Assembly (NCBI GenBank): GCA_900770225.1
Contig: CAAGJU010000143.1
Location: 1-32,625, forward strand
Direction of reading: 5' to 3'
Origin: Lachnospiraceae bacterium
GTDB lineage: Bacteria > Bacillota > Clostridia > Lachnospirales > Lachnospiraceae
DNA: 32,625 nt
Under the pieces are notes generated by a model. It was not told the DNA's origin. It did no database searches and worked only from the letters and a program-made list of their open reading frames with translations. Of this stretch, positions 19,858-28,473 are shown piece by piece. The position numbers and the translations under genes were made by a program. Numbering within the stretch: position 1 is the stretch's first letter; the number at the start of each line of letters is the position of its first letter.

Positions 19858-22215
19858 ATGCGTATCATTAAAGTGATGGAAAAGCATGATGTTTTTATTG
19901 CCGAAGACGGCACGATATACGATCCAAAAACCGGGGTGCATTACGGGAAAAAGGCCGGAAAGGGGGATACTGAAAAACGGCCTGAACGTAAACCTGATAA
20001 GCGGCCGAAGAGAAAAAAGAAGCGCTCAAAGGCCGGCATATTTGCCACCACATTGATCAGTTTTCTTGCAATTTGCATTACTATCGCAAGCCTGTACATT
20101 ACGTACAACCTGCGCGGAATCCCTGATCTTGATTTGTCGAAGCGCACAGATTACTCGCAGGCATCAGAACTGTATGATCAGGACGGCAATTATCTGATGT
20201 CTTACGGAAGCGCTGAGAATATTGAATGGGTGCCGATTTCAGACGTTCCAGACAATCTTAAAAATGCGTTTGTCGCAATCGAAGACAAGCGCTTCTATAG
20301 TCACCATGGCATTGATATTAAGCGCACTGCCGGCGCTATCTGGGGACAGCTTACGCATACATCAACATATGGTGGCTCAACGATCACGCAGCAGCTGATC
20401 AAGAATCAGTTCCTATCCAGTGAGCGCACCTATAAGCGCAAGATTCAGGAATGGGCGCTTGCACTTCAGATCGAAAAGAAACTGTCAAAGGATGACATCC
20501 TTGAATGGTATATGAACACCTGCTTCATGGGCGGAACCACGTATGGGATCGGCAGGGCGGCTGAAGCATTCTTCGGTAAAGCGCCGGCTGATCTCACACT
20601 GCGCGAATGTGCGGCGATTGCCGGCACTGTGCAGGCGCCTAATCGTTATTCCCCGCGGGAATGCTGGCTGAACGGCGATATGAGCGCATGTGATGACCGT
20701 ACAAATACGGTGCTGTATACGATGCACGAGCAGGGAATGATCAGCGATGCAGAATATCAGAGCGCACTGAACGATACACTGGTGATTAATGAAAACTATG
20801 TTGATCCGTTGAATGCGCAGTACAGCGATACATATTTCGATAACGCATATTTTATTGATTATGCGATGCGCCAGGCCGCACAGAAGCTGGCCGAAGCCGA
20901 TTATCCGGGAGACGAGATCACGGATGAAATGCTGGATGAAGAAGCTGAAAAGCTGAAGAACGGCGGCTACAAGATTTATCTGACGCTGGATACGGATATG
21001 CAAAGCACCGTACAGAATATAATTTCGAGCTATCGAAATTATCCACGCACGGATACTGGCGAGCCGGTAGAAGCGTCTGCAATCGTTGAGGATCAGCATA
21101 CCGGCGAACTGAAGGCAATTATCGGCGGTCGAAACAAGGCGGATACAATTTCTGGGTTTAACCGCGCTACAGACAGCACGCAGGGTGTCGGATCGTCCAT
21201 CAAGCCGCTGGCCGTCTATGCACCAGCGCTGGAGCTTGGCGATTATCCTGGAACGACCGTGCTGGATACAGCCGAGAAGATTGAAGGCTATGACACCGAG
21301 CAGGGATATCCAGATGGCGAAAAAACAGGCGGACCGATTACGATGCGCAGAGCACTTGAACTATCGCATAACACGCCGGCTGTTCGGTTTCTTTTGCAGG
21401 ATGTAACGATCGATAAGTCCGCCGAATTTCTCGAAAAGATGGGCTTTGATCCGGATCACCTTTCCAAGACGGCTTCCGGCTTAGGCCTTGGCGCTACCGA
21501 TGTCACTACGCTTGAAATGACCGGCGGATTTGCAACTCTGGCAAACGGCGGCATGTATATTGAGCCGCATACGTTCACGCGCATCGAGGATCGCCATGGA
21601 AATGTTGTACTTGATGACTCTGTCTTTACATCACATCGTGTATTCGACGAATCAACCGCATGGCTGATCACTGACATGATGGAAACAAACATGGCGGAAG
21701 GTCTTGGCACCAGAGCACGCCTGTCAACGGTTAAGAGCGCAGCGAAGACCGGAACGAATGAGGACAAGGTTGTATCGCTTGGCGGCTATACGCCGTACTA
21801 TACAAGCTTCCTGCGGATTTCCATGGATGATTATACAGGTATGCGAAACGCAACGGCGTTTGCAAATGCATCGCCCCTCTGGAAGAGCTACATGGACGCG
21901 ATCCATAAAGGCGATGAGTTCGATCCAGATAAGGATATTCAGGACGTAACCGCCGAACAACTCGGTATCGAACAGTATTATGTATGTAGCAATTCCGGGC
22001 TGCTTGCGACGGATACATGCCGCAATGCCGGATATGCGCACATGGAATACGCCACAAGCGGCTCAGCTCCTACGGAATACTGCCATGAGCACACCTATTC
22101 CACGACGTACAACACCTGCGATGAGGCGTGCGCATTGGAAAGCGGATACTGGGATATGGAAGGAAATTGGCATGGCCCCGGATGGTGGGACGAGAATGGA
22201 TACCACCAGAATTAA
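19858..22215 (+). CDS. Class A penicillin-binding protein (PBP1A-like)
   Basis: 785 aa from the ATG at 19858; an ATG at 19876 is a close alternative, and neither has a strong ribosome binding site. A basic cytoplasmic N-terminus (KRPERKPDKRPKRKKKRSK) precedes one membrane helix. The GT51 transglycosylase domain has IEDKRFYSHHGID (catalytic Glu near 142) and GGSTITQQLIKNQ. The transpeptidase domain has SSIK (near 446), SHN (near 502) and KTGT (near 629). All catalytic motifs are intact, so it should polymerise and cross-link peptidoglycan. The last 80 residues are an unusual tail with six Cys (CSNSGLLATDTC, YCHEH, CDEAC) and a Trp/Gly-rich end. It is divergent from the polysaccharide operon across a 93-bp gap. 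Confidence 0.92.
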   Translation: MRIIKVMEKHDVFIAEDGTIYDPKTGVHYGKKAGKGDTEKRPERKPDKRPKRKKKRSKAGIFATTLISFLAICITIASLYITYNLRGIPDLDLSKRTDYSQASELYDQDGNYLMSYGSAENIEWVPISDVPDNLKNAFVAIEDKRFYSHHGIDIKRTAGAIWGQLTHTSTYGGSTITQQLIKNQFLSSERTYKRKIQEWALALQIEKKLSKDDILEWYMNTCFMGGTTYGIGRAAEAFFGKAPADLTLRECAAIAGTVQAPNRYSPRECWLNGDMSACDDRTNTVLYTMHEQGMISDAEYQSALNDTLVINENYVDPLNAQYSDTYFDNAYFIDYAMRQAAQKLAEADYPGDEITDEMLDEEAEKLKNGGYKIYLTLDTDMQSTVQNIISSYRNYPRTDTGEPVEASAIVEDQHTGELKAIIGGRNKADTISGFNRATDSTQGVGSSIKPLAVYAPALELGDYPGTTVLDTAEKIEGYDTEQGYPDGEKTGGPITMRRALELSHNTPAVRFLLQDVTIDKSAEFLEKMGFDPDHLSKTASGLGLGATDVTTLEMTGGFATLANGGMYIEPHTFTRIEDRHGNVVLDDSVFTSHRVFDESTAWLITDMMETNMAEGLGTRARLSTVKSAAKTGTNEDKVVSLGGYTPYYTSFLRISMDDYTGMRNATAFANASPLWKSYMDAIHKGDEFDPDKDIQDVTAEQLGIEQYYVCSNSGLLATDTCRNAGYAHMEYATSGSAPTEYCHEHTYSTTYNTCDEACALESGYWDMEGNWHGPGWWDENGYHQN

Positions 22216-22253
22216 CAACGATGAAAGCTTGTGTAAAGGCTATTTTTCATTAC

Positions 22254-22400
22254 GTGAACTACTCGTCTCTGAAGAGCCGAGCTTCTGGGAACGCTGATCG
22301 CGCAGCCTTGTGATACGGCTTCCGGAGGATCGTGCTATTTACCAGGGACCGTTCCAGCCCCGTATAGATGCAGCTTTATGCTGCGGAGATGCCGATATTC
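22254..22400 (-). ncRNA. Predicted omega (reRNA) guide RNA scaffold
   Basis: TnpB proteins use an RNA made from the 3' end of tnpB and the right end of the element, with the guide taken from flanking DNA. The 120 bases after the tnpB stop are rich in short stems (for example GGAACGGTCCC and AGAAGCTCGGCTCTTC) and end at GTAGTTCAC; the guide would then be the flanking sequence just left of about 22254 (minus strand), next to the PBP stop codon. Position by analogy only. Confidence 0.4.
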
Positions 22401-23542
22401 ATAATGTTAATCGCTGCATTGATGTCGCGGTCATGGTGCGCACCGCAGACAGGGCAGGTCCATTCGCGCACTTTCAGCCATCCATAAGCGTTGTACCCAA
22501 GCCGTCCGTTAACGGCACCGCAATCGGAACAGGTCTGACTTGTATATGCAGGATTGATAGTTACCAGCCTTTTACCATAGAAAGCACACTTGTACGTCAG
22601 CATCTGAGCAAACATGCCCCATCCTGCGTTGTGAATGGCGCTTGCCAGATTATGGTTGTGCACCATGCGGCTCGGCTTCAGGTTCTCAATGACGATTACG
22701 TCAAAATCTCTGACTAACGAAGTAGTCAGTTGATCAAGATAGTCTTTGCGCTGATTTGCAATACGTTCCTGAATTTTCGCAGCCATCTGGCGTGCTTTCT
22801 GATAGTTTTTGAAATCCGCAAGAGTCAGCGTACTGTCCTTCTTCATAGCTTCTTTGGCTCTCAGAAGCCGTCTTGAAGCAGTACGCTGCCAGTAATACAG
22901 CTGGTCAGCAGATTCCTTATCCCATCGCGGAAGCTCGTATTTTGTACCATCCGAAAGAATGGCAAGATCTTTCAGCACGAGATCAATGCCGATCGTCTTC
23001 CCTGTTTTCGATAGTTCCTCTTCCTCGTATTCGCAAAGCACGGATGCATTGATTTTCCCGCTGGGAAGAATTCTCACGGTGACAGAACAGATTCTTCCGT
23101 GCGACATTCTTCCGGATTTGTAATAAATTACGCCGATCTTCGGAATGCGAATATGATGAGCATCAATCACCACAACATTCCCATTGACGCATTTGGAAAT
23201 GAAGCTGTCTGTATGCGTGCTGCGTTTTTTGAACTTTGGCTTTCTGCCAAGCCCGGATAACCAGCGTGTGTAAGCGCTGGAAATGTTGTCTGCCACTCCC
23301 GTGAGAGAGGTAGAATCCACTTCTTTCAGCCATGGATGTTCTTCTTTTAGACGAGGGAGAAGGTAGTTCAGATTTCTTCCATAGAGCAAAGATGCTTTCG
23401 GGTCTAAGTCTCTGCGTTTCTGATTTGCAGCAACGATTTCGTTATACAGCCATCGTGCACATCCTGCTGTTCTGCGGATCTGCTGCATCTGTTCAGCGTT
23501 TGGATAAAGCCGAATGACGAATCCTTTCTTAATCTTCGGCAT
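22376..23542 (-). CDS. tnpB: TnpB RNA-guided nuclease (IS200/IS605)
   Basis: 388 aa from the ATG at 23542 (AAGGAG 7 nt upstream; an in-frame ATG at 23548 is possible). The N-terminus MPKIKKGFVIRLYPNAEQMQ is typical, followed by CARWLYNEIVAANQ. The RuvC residues are all present: GIDLVLKDLA (D), VIVIENLKP (E) and DRDINAAINI (D), with a zinc knuckle CSDCG...CPVCG between the last two. TnpB cuts DNA guided by the element's own RNA and favours retention of the element. It overlaps the end of tnpA by 14 bp. GCGC density is lower than in neighbouring resident genes. Confidence 0.93.
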   Translation of the reverse strand: MPKIKKGFVIRLYPNAEQMQQIRRTAGCARWLYNEIVAANQKRRDLDPKASLLYGRNLNYLLPRLKEEHPWLKEVDSTSLTGVADNISSAYTRWLSGLGRKPKFKKRSTHTDSFISKCVNGNVVVIDAHHIRIPKIGVIYYKSGRMSHGRICSVTVRILPSGKINASVLCEYEEEELSKTGKTIGIDLVLKDLAILSDGTKYELPRWDKESADQLYYWQRTASRRLLRAKEAMKKDSTLTLADFKNYQKARQMAAKIQERIANQRKDYLDQLTTSLVRDFDVIVIENLKPSRMVHNHNLASAIHNAGWGMFAQMLTYKCAFYGKRLVTINPAYTSQTCSDCGAVNGRLGYNAYGWLKVREWTCPVCGAHHDRDINAAINIMNIGISAA

Positions 23543-23975
23543 ATGCATTCTCCTTTTTCCGCTGGTCGTCGATATATTTTGCGACAGCCTGTTCATTGGG
23601 TGCGCCGATGCTTTCGACAAAGTAGGACGGCGACCACAAATGCCTATCTGCTTGCTTCCAGTAGAATTGCTTCAGTTCAGGATGCATGCGAAACAAGCGA
23701 AAAGCCGAAGTCCCTTTCAGACATTTGACAATAGTAGAAACAGAAATCTTCGGAGGTGCAGAAACCATCATGTGCACATGATCATCGAGCCCGATCTCAA
23801 CATGTTTGATGATAAAGCCTTTCTCATCCGCAATATCGTACAGAAGCTTAATCAGATCTGCTTCGACACTGCCATTGAGAACTTTGTTTCTGTATTTGGT
23901 TCCCCATACGATATGGTAGTTCAAATTATATACAGATGTCCTACCATATGTAAGCCTGTTATCATGTCTTTCCAT
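23529..23975 (-). CDS. tnpA: TnpA Y1 (HUH) transposase, IS200/IS605
   Basis: 148 aa, normal length. YNLNYHIVWGTKYR is the first strand; GLDDHVHMMVSAPP carries the HUH metal-binding pair; YWKQADRHLWSPSYFVESIG follows; and the catalytic Tyr is in NEQAVAKYIDDQ. It excises and inserts the element as single-stranded DNA by recognising end hairpins; such a hairpin lies 56 bp upstream. ATTATA (minus TATAAT) at about 23982-23987 is the probable -10 box. Confidence 0.93.
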   Translation of the reverse strand: MERHDNRLTYGRTSVYNLNYHIVWGTKYRNKVLNGSVEADLIKLLYDIADEKGFIIKHVEIGLDDHVHMMVSAPPKISVSTIVKCLKGTSAFRLFRMHPELKQFYWKQADRHLWSPSYFVESIGAPNEQAVAKYIDDQRKKENAYAED

Positions 23976-24078
23976 GCCTATATTATAGCATATTTTGAAC
24001 TACCATGTGCAGGCAGTAGACCCAATTCATCACGGGTTTAAAAACCCGTGTTTCCTTGGCCCATCTACAAAAAAGAAG

Positions 24079-24129
24079 TTGCGAAATGCAAAATTCAGTA
24101 TGCACAAAATGTGCAATATAGTTTATAAT
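24079..24129 (+). promoter_or_regulatory. Promoter with double palindrome, operon 24156-26446
   Basis: TATAAT at 24124-24129. A perfect palindrome TGCACAAAATGTGCA (24101-24115) covers the -35 position, and a second related site TTGCGAAATGCAA lies at 24079-24091. The second shares the TGCA-AAA-TGCA pattern of the sites before the genes at 26561 and 28474. Confidence 0.6.
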
Positions 24130-24155
24130 TATCTTGTGAGGAGAAATAAATAGCA

Positions 24156-24788
24156 ATGGGACTTTTCGGTAAATGGGACGATACACCGTCAAACGAAGCT
24201 GAGGAAACAAAAACAATTTCAAAGTCAAAACCTTTGCCGGCACCTGTACCAGAAATGGTAAAGGTGAGGCTGACAAAAGACTTCATCAAGTTGCTCAACG
24301 GCATCGATGATATCGCGACAGCCAACGGCTGGGCGCTCACCGTAGCGTTCCCGAGCAATGGCATCGATCTTGCGTATGATTCCGCTAATTACAGTTTTGC
24401 GGTCACGGGCTTCGACGTTGGCGCAGACTGCGCAGATGTAGAAACGATCAAGAAGAATCTTGCCTCCGCAATTACGGAAGCGACTAAGGGATTTGCGCTT
24501 GGAGATTATGTTTACGACCATGAACTGTCGCAGTTGAAAGATCGGCGCGCGGTTATTTCTGAAGATGACGTCCGGCGCTATATAAGGGAAGCACAGAACA
24601 TTCAGAGCGCTATCGATGGCCTCGTACGTGATCTTCGCGGACCGGTTAAGAAGCCGATTACCGAAAAGAAGGCGCCAGTACCTCAGACTGTGCCGGAAAA
24701 GAAAGATATCAAACATAATACCGACGTCATTGACGCAGTAAATAAAGCGATGGCGGAAAAAAAGCCTGCAAGCACTAAGAAAGGATAA
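24156..24788 (+). CDS. Unknown protein, first gene of a palindrome-controlled operon
   Basis: 210 aa. The ribosome binding site GAGGAG is rather far (12 nt) from the ATG. The N-terminal 35 residues are a flexible Lys/Pro-rich region. Residues 36-130 look like a compact alpha/beta domain (VKVRLTKDFIKLLNGIDDIA, LTVAFPSNGIDLAYDSANYS). The C-terminus is a long Lys/Pro/Ala-rich tail (KKPITEKKAPVPQTVPEKK) ending in TKKG. Eight bases separate it from the next gene, with which it must be co-transcribed. No family recognised. A nucleic-acid-associated role would fit the basic tail, but that is a guess. Confidence 0.65.
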   Translation: MGLFGKWDDTPSNEAEETKTISKSKPLPAPVPEMVKVRLTKDFIKLLNGIDDIATANGWALTVAFPSNGIDLAYDSANYSFAVTGFDVGADCADVETIKKNLASAITEATKGFALGDYVYDHELSQLKDRRAVISEDDVRRYIREAQNIQSAIDGLVRDLRGPVKKPITEKKAPVPQTVPEKKDIKHNTDVIDAVNKAMAEKKPASTKKG

Positions 24789-24796
24789 GAAAACCT

Positions 24797-26446
24797 ATGG
24801 CCGAGACGGATATCACAAAGAGTAAAGAGCTTCGCAGAAACGTTGTATTTTTTTACACCAAAGGTCAGGCTGTCAGAGATATTTCCAGGCATTGTGGTGT
24901 AAGCGGCAATATCGTGAGAAAGGTTCTGACAAATTATCTGCGGCATGAAGGGCGCTTGTCCCCGAATTACACCATTTCCGTTGATGCATGCAAGACCGCA
25001 AAGTCATACATGTCTAACAAAAAGGAATCGGCGATTGCTGATGCGGCATTGGCACTCCTCATTCCAGAGAGCGTATACCGCAAAATCATGCATTACCCGG
25101 CTTTTCAGATCGATGAACAGTGGATATCAAGCTGCGCATACAACTTCTCGTCTCTTGGCTATAAAGAATCAGAAATTGTCATGCCATCAGGCACAGATTC
25201 GACCATAAAAATGCGCATCGTTAATGCGATGAAAAATATCATCACACCAAAAGAGAAAGGAGATGTTCGCATGATCACACCGCAGCAAACAAACGATATC
25301 GTCAAGCAGGCGGAAAACGCCGCCAAGATCGGGGCTGTACCTTCAGCAGTAAAGGGCACAACGCCAGTCACATCCGATCAGGCTAAAGCCAGAGGACTTA
25401 AAACCGGCAATGACGTGCAGACGCACATCGACTTCATTCAGACTTTCTTAAAAACTGCGTTTGATTATGAAGATGGGCGCGCATCTGAAATCGCATATGT
25501 CGGTAAATACTTTATCCTCGGAAATGACATTCAGAAGATTGCGCGTCTGATGGCCATGGAAAAAGATATCAACGGCGTGCAGAAGGATCTGAACGAATTC
25601 CTCGCCGCTGAAGACTGCCTTGCACATCCGGAAAAGCAGTCGTGCACAACGCTGAAGAAGTCGGAGCCGAAGAAAACAGATTCCTTGGTTACGTATATTC
25701 GCGTACCGAACGGACAGCGCAAATGCGTTCCGGCGGATATTGATAAGCTGATTGAAGAGTATAAGTCTGGAACATCCATCATCGATCTTTCCGGCAAATA
25801 CAAAGGCGTATCTCAGGGGACAATCTCTGATATTCTGAAAAAGCATAACATTCCGATTCGCGCGCGTGGCAATGTGGCAGACGTGAATATTGCTGATATC
25901 GTTAAGGATTTCAAGGCCGGCATGAGCGTTATGGATATTGCCGAAAAGCATGATACATCTTATTCTGTCGTTTACAACCGCCTCAGAAAAGAGGGCTTGA
26001 TTGAACCGCATAAAGGCACGTACAGAATCGCGCCGTACAGCGCTAAGGTGGACACCGCAGAACAGCCTGATGCTGCGCAGGATAAACCGGTAGAGCCTAA
26101 AGTCGAAGTGCCGAAGGCAGTTACACCTGCACCTGCAAAGACCGAAGCTAAGCCTGCACAGACTGCTAAGACAAACCGCGTTCCGAGCGATAAGTTTGGT
26201 AACATGGACTTCTTCTTAGATATGTACATGGTCATCGCTTCTACGCCTGGTATTACTGCACTTGACTTCATGCGCTTAATGCTGGATATTGCAGATTCCA
26301 AGTCTCCGGCGGATAAGAGCGCTGTGGCGCGGAAAATGGTGTCCGTCATCGCAACGTCTAAAGATCCGACGGCGATTGATGCCAAGGCGCTTCAGTCTAC
26401 CGTTGAGACGTACGTCGCTGCTGCCGATGCGCTGGCGCAGATGTAA
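24797..26446 (+). CDS. Protein with three helix-turn-helix motifs, DNA-binding
   Basis: 549 aa. Three Hin/resolvase-like HTH segments stand out. At about 18-52: FFYTKGQAVRDISRHCGVSG then NIVRKVLTNYL. At about 315-352: LIEEYKSGTSIIDLSGKYKG then VSQGTISDILKKHNI. At about 362-396: IVKDFKAGMSVMDIAEKHDT then SYSVVYNRLRKEGLI. The last two are tandem. A Pro/Ala/Lys linker (about 415-455, VEPKVEVPKAVTPAPAKTEA) leads to a helical C-terminal domain (FFLDMYMVIASTPGITALDF). This could be a segregation, replication-initiation or regulatory protein of a plasmid-like element binding arrays of sites. It could also be the regulator of the shared palindromes; untested. No overall family recognised. Confidence 0.7.
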   Translation: MAETDITKSKELRRNVVFFYTKGQAVRDISRHCGVSGNIVRKVLTNYLRHEGRLSPNYTISVDACKTAKSYMSNKKESAIADAALALLIPESVYRKIMHYPAFQIDEQWISSCAYNFSSLGYKESEIVMPSGTDSTIKMRIVNAMKNIITPKEKGDVRMITPQQTNDIVKQAENAAKIGAVPSAVKGTTPVTSDQAKARGLKTGNDVQTHIDFIQTFLKTAFDYEDGRASEIAYVGKYFILGNDIQKIARLMAMEKDINGVQKDLNEFLAAEDCLAHPEKQSCTTLKKSEPKKTDSLVTYIRVPNGQRKCVPADIDKLIEEYKSGTSIIDLSGKYKGVSQGTISDILKKHNIPIRARGNVADVNIADIVKDFKAGMSVMDIAEKHDTSYSVVYNRLRKEGLIEPHKGTYRIAPYSAKVDTAEQPDAAQDKPVEPKVEVPKAVTPAPAKTEAKPAQTAKTNRVPSDKFGNMDFFLDMYMVIASTPGITALDFMRLMLDIADSKSPADKSAVARKMVSVIATSKDPTAIDAKALQSTVETYVAAADALAQM

Positions 26447-26476
26447 TTCACCATCTGCGCTAATGCGCTGATGTGA

Positions 26477-26528
26477 TTTGCAAAATGCAATAACTTGTTG
26501 CACATCGGTACTCATTGAGTGCTATAAT
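26477..26528 (+). promoter_or_regulatory. Promoter and palindromic operator of the SNF2 gene
   Basis: TTTGCAAAATGCAAT at 26477-26491 (palindrome TTGCA-AAA-TGCAA), then TTGCAC at 26498-26503 and TATAAT at 26523-26528 with a long 19-bp spacer. The site lies upstream of the -35 box. Confidence 0.55.
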
Positions 26529-26560
26529 TTCCATATAGAAATCAAAAGAAAGGAGCGCCT

Positions 26561-28372
26561 ATGATCACTGTCGAACCCGCTAAAAACGATTACGTATGTC
26601 TGAGCTTTCCGTTCAGTAATTATTACGTATCAGCGATTAAAGCGATCGTTCCGGGTCATAGGCGCTTCTATTCTTCTGCTGATCATTCTTGGTATATCGG
26701 CAAAGAATACATCAAGCAGGTTGTTGATTCCCTAGGTGCTTACAATTTTGCTTCTTCTGATCCATCAATCCGCGAAATGCTGTCGAGCGGCGAAGCGGCC
26801 TCCGCACATCGTACAGAGGTCCAAGAGAGGCTGAAGCACGTACAGCCAATTCGAAGCATGGACAATATCGGCTTGAAAGGAACACCGTATCCGCACCAGA
26901 TTGAGGGCTTCAATTACGGCATCCAAATGCCAAAGCTACTGATTGGCGATGAGCCGGGTCTTGGCAAGAGCCAAGTGTCAATCGCTACCGCTGTATGGCG
27001 CAAGTCACGCGGGCTGATCCGCAAGTGTCTGATCGTATGCTGTGTGAACTCAACCAAATACAACTGGCAGGCGGAAATTGCGAAGCATTCCAGCGAAAAG
27101 AGCGTCATCTTCGACCAAAGTTCGCCAGAGAAGCGATTGGAAGCTATCCATAAATGGGCGGATGATGATGTGCTGTTCGGCATTATCAACATCGAAGCAC
27201 TGCGGCCGAAGGGAATTAACGGCTATCAGATGTCCTGCGTTCTGAAGAACAAAATGCGCCCGACAAGCCTTCCGATGAATCCGTGCATGGAAAAGCTCAA
27301 CGGCATCGCAAACATGGTTATCGTTGATGAGATACATAAATGCAAGACACCTAAGAGCATGCAGGGAATTGCGCTTCGCCAGCTTCAAATGCCGTATCGC
27401 TTGGCATTATCCGGCACGCCGATGACGAATAAAGTTGTAGATCTCTGGAACATCCTTGTCTGGCTTGGTGCTTACACCGGCAGCTACTGGGAATTTCGCG
27501 ATCACTTCTGCGTGATGGGCGGCTTTCAGGACAAGGAAATCGTCGGCAATAAGAATCTGCCAGAATTGAATCAGATGCTCGGCAAGATCATGCTCCGGCG
27601 GCGTAAAAACGAAGTGCTTGATCTTCCACCGAAGACGCACGAGATATCGTATGTGGAACTCACGAAGAAGGATCGTGCGCGCTACCGCGCGGCAGAGAAC
27701 GGCGTCATCAAGATGCTTACGGATGAGCACGGCAATCTCAAAGTCAAGAATAGCCAGAGCGCATTGACTACGATTCTGCGCTTACGTCAGGTTACTGGCG
27801 GATACGATATCGACGCGGATAAGCCGTTACCGGAAAGCGAGAACGTCAAGTTACAGCGCGTGCGCGAGATTCTGGATGATGAGATTATCGCCAATGGCAA
27901 GAAAGCACTGATCTTCTCGGAATGGGAAACGATCACTGCGCTGTATCGCGATGCGCTGAAAGATCTGAATCCGGCATACATCGTCGGAGACGTCAGCCCG
28001 GAGGATCGGCAGAAAGAGGTTGAACGCTTCCAGAACGATCCGGAATGTAAGATTGCCATCGGTACGATCGGCGCTATGGGAACCGGCCTCACAATGACCG
28101 CAGCCGAATACGTCATCTTCATCGACAAGGACTGGGCACAGACGAACAACGAGCAGGCGGAAGATCGCGCATACAGAATCGGCACGACTCGCAACATCAC
28201 GGTTGTTACCATGGTGGCGAAGGATACGATTGACGAGCGCGTCGAGAACGCGCTGAACACAAAGGCGCAAGTATTCGCACAGGCGGTCGACGGCCATTCC
28301 GAAATCGCTGAATCTACCGCTACCACCAAGCAGACACTCAGCTACCTGCTAGGAATGGATGATTCGTTCTAA
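26561..28372 (+). CDS. SNF2-family DEAD/DEAH helicase (phage/plasmid type)
   Basis: 603 aa, AAAGGAG before the ATG. A short N-terminal domain (FSNYYVSAIKAIVPGHRRFY, SWYIG) resembles the HARP-like front of SMARCAL1-type and phage SNF2 helicases. Then come motif Q/I, GTPYPHQIEGFNYGI and GDEPGLGKSQ (Walker A near 130), motif II DEIH (near 256), motif III LALSGTPMTNK, and the RecA2 motifs ALIFSEWETITALY, GAMGTGLTMTAAEYVIFIDK and QAEDRAYRIG (motif VI near 530). All catalytic residues are present. It should translocate on or anneal/remodel duplex DNA. It has its own promoter and may serve replication or recombination of a mobile element. Confidence 0.93.
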   Translation: MITVEPAKNDYVCLSFPFSNYYVSAIKAIVPGHRRFYSSADHSWYIGKEYIKQVVDSLGAYNFASSDPSIREMLSSGEAASAHRTEVQERLKHVQPIRSMDNIGLKGTPYPHQIEGFNYGIQMPKLLIGDEPGLGKSQVSIATAVWRKSRGLIRKCLIVCCVNSTKYNWQAEIAKHSSEKSVIFDQSSPEKRLEAIHKWADDDVLFGIINIEALRPKGINGYQMSCVLKNKMRPTSLPMNPCMEKLNGIANMVIVDEIHKCKTPKSMQGIALRQLQMPYRLALSGTPMTNKVVDLWNILVWLGAYTGSYWEFRDHFCVMGGFQDKEIVGNKNLPELNQMLGKIMLRRRKNEVLDLPPKTHEISYVELTKKDRARYRAAENGVIKMLTDEHGNLKVKNSQSALTTILRLRQVTGGYDIDADKPLPESENVKLQRVREILDDEIIANGKKALIFSEWETITALYRDALKDLNPAYIVGDVSPEDRQKEVERFQNDPECKIAIGTIGAMGTGLTMTAAEYVIFIDKDWAQTNNEQAEDRAYRIGTTRNITVVTMVAKDTIDERVENALNTKAQVFAQAVDGHSEIAESTATTKQTLSYLLGMDDSF

Positions 28373-28425
28373 AACTTAGTTCCAAAACACGGGACGGGAT
28401 CCGCCCCGATTATTAGCCCCGACAG

Positions 28426-28451
28426 TTTGCAAAATGCAAAAGCACTATACA
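28426..28451 (+). promoter_or_regulatory. Promoter and perfect palindromic operator, operon 28474-32239
   Basis: TTTGCAAAATGCAAA at 28426-28440 is a perfect 15-bp palindrome (TTTGCA-AAA-TGCAAA). TATACA at 28446-28451 serves as the -10 box, so a bound protein would cover the -35 region. Confidence 0.6.
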
Positions 28452-28473
28452 TACATAGCAAAAAGGAGAGTAT

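Larger units (their letters stand above)
22254..24062 (-). mobile_element. Complete IS200/IS605-family element (tnpA + tnpB)
   Basis: Minus-strand order is left-end hairpin (CACGGGTTT..AAACCCGTG, 24031-24050), tnpA, tnpB, then about 120 bp of structured DNA ending near GTAGTTCAC (22253-22261), which resembles the right-end cleavage site of these elements. No inverted repeats or target duplication are expected for this family. It landed just after the PBP gene stop codon. Exact ends are estimates. Both genes are intact, so the element may be active. Confidence 0.75.

Noticed and set aside
20485..21099. 204-codon minus-strand frame inside the PBP gene
   Set aside because: Antisense shadow of the transglycosylase/transpeptidase coding region.
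27787..28329. 180-codon minus-strand frame
   Set aside because: Lies opposite the conserved SNF2 helicase motifs.
28388..28412. Hairpin-like ACGGG..CCCCG after the SNF2 gene
   Set aside because: The stem is short and mismatched and is followed by a mixed sequence, so termination is not supported.
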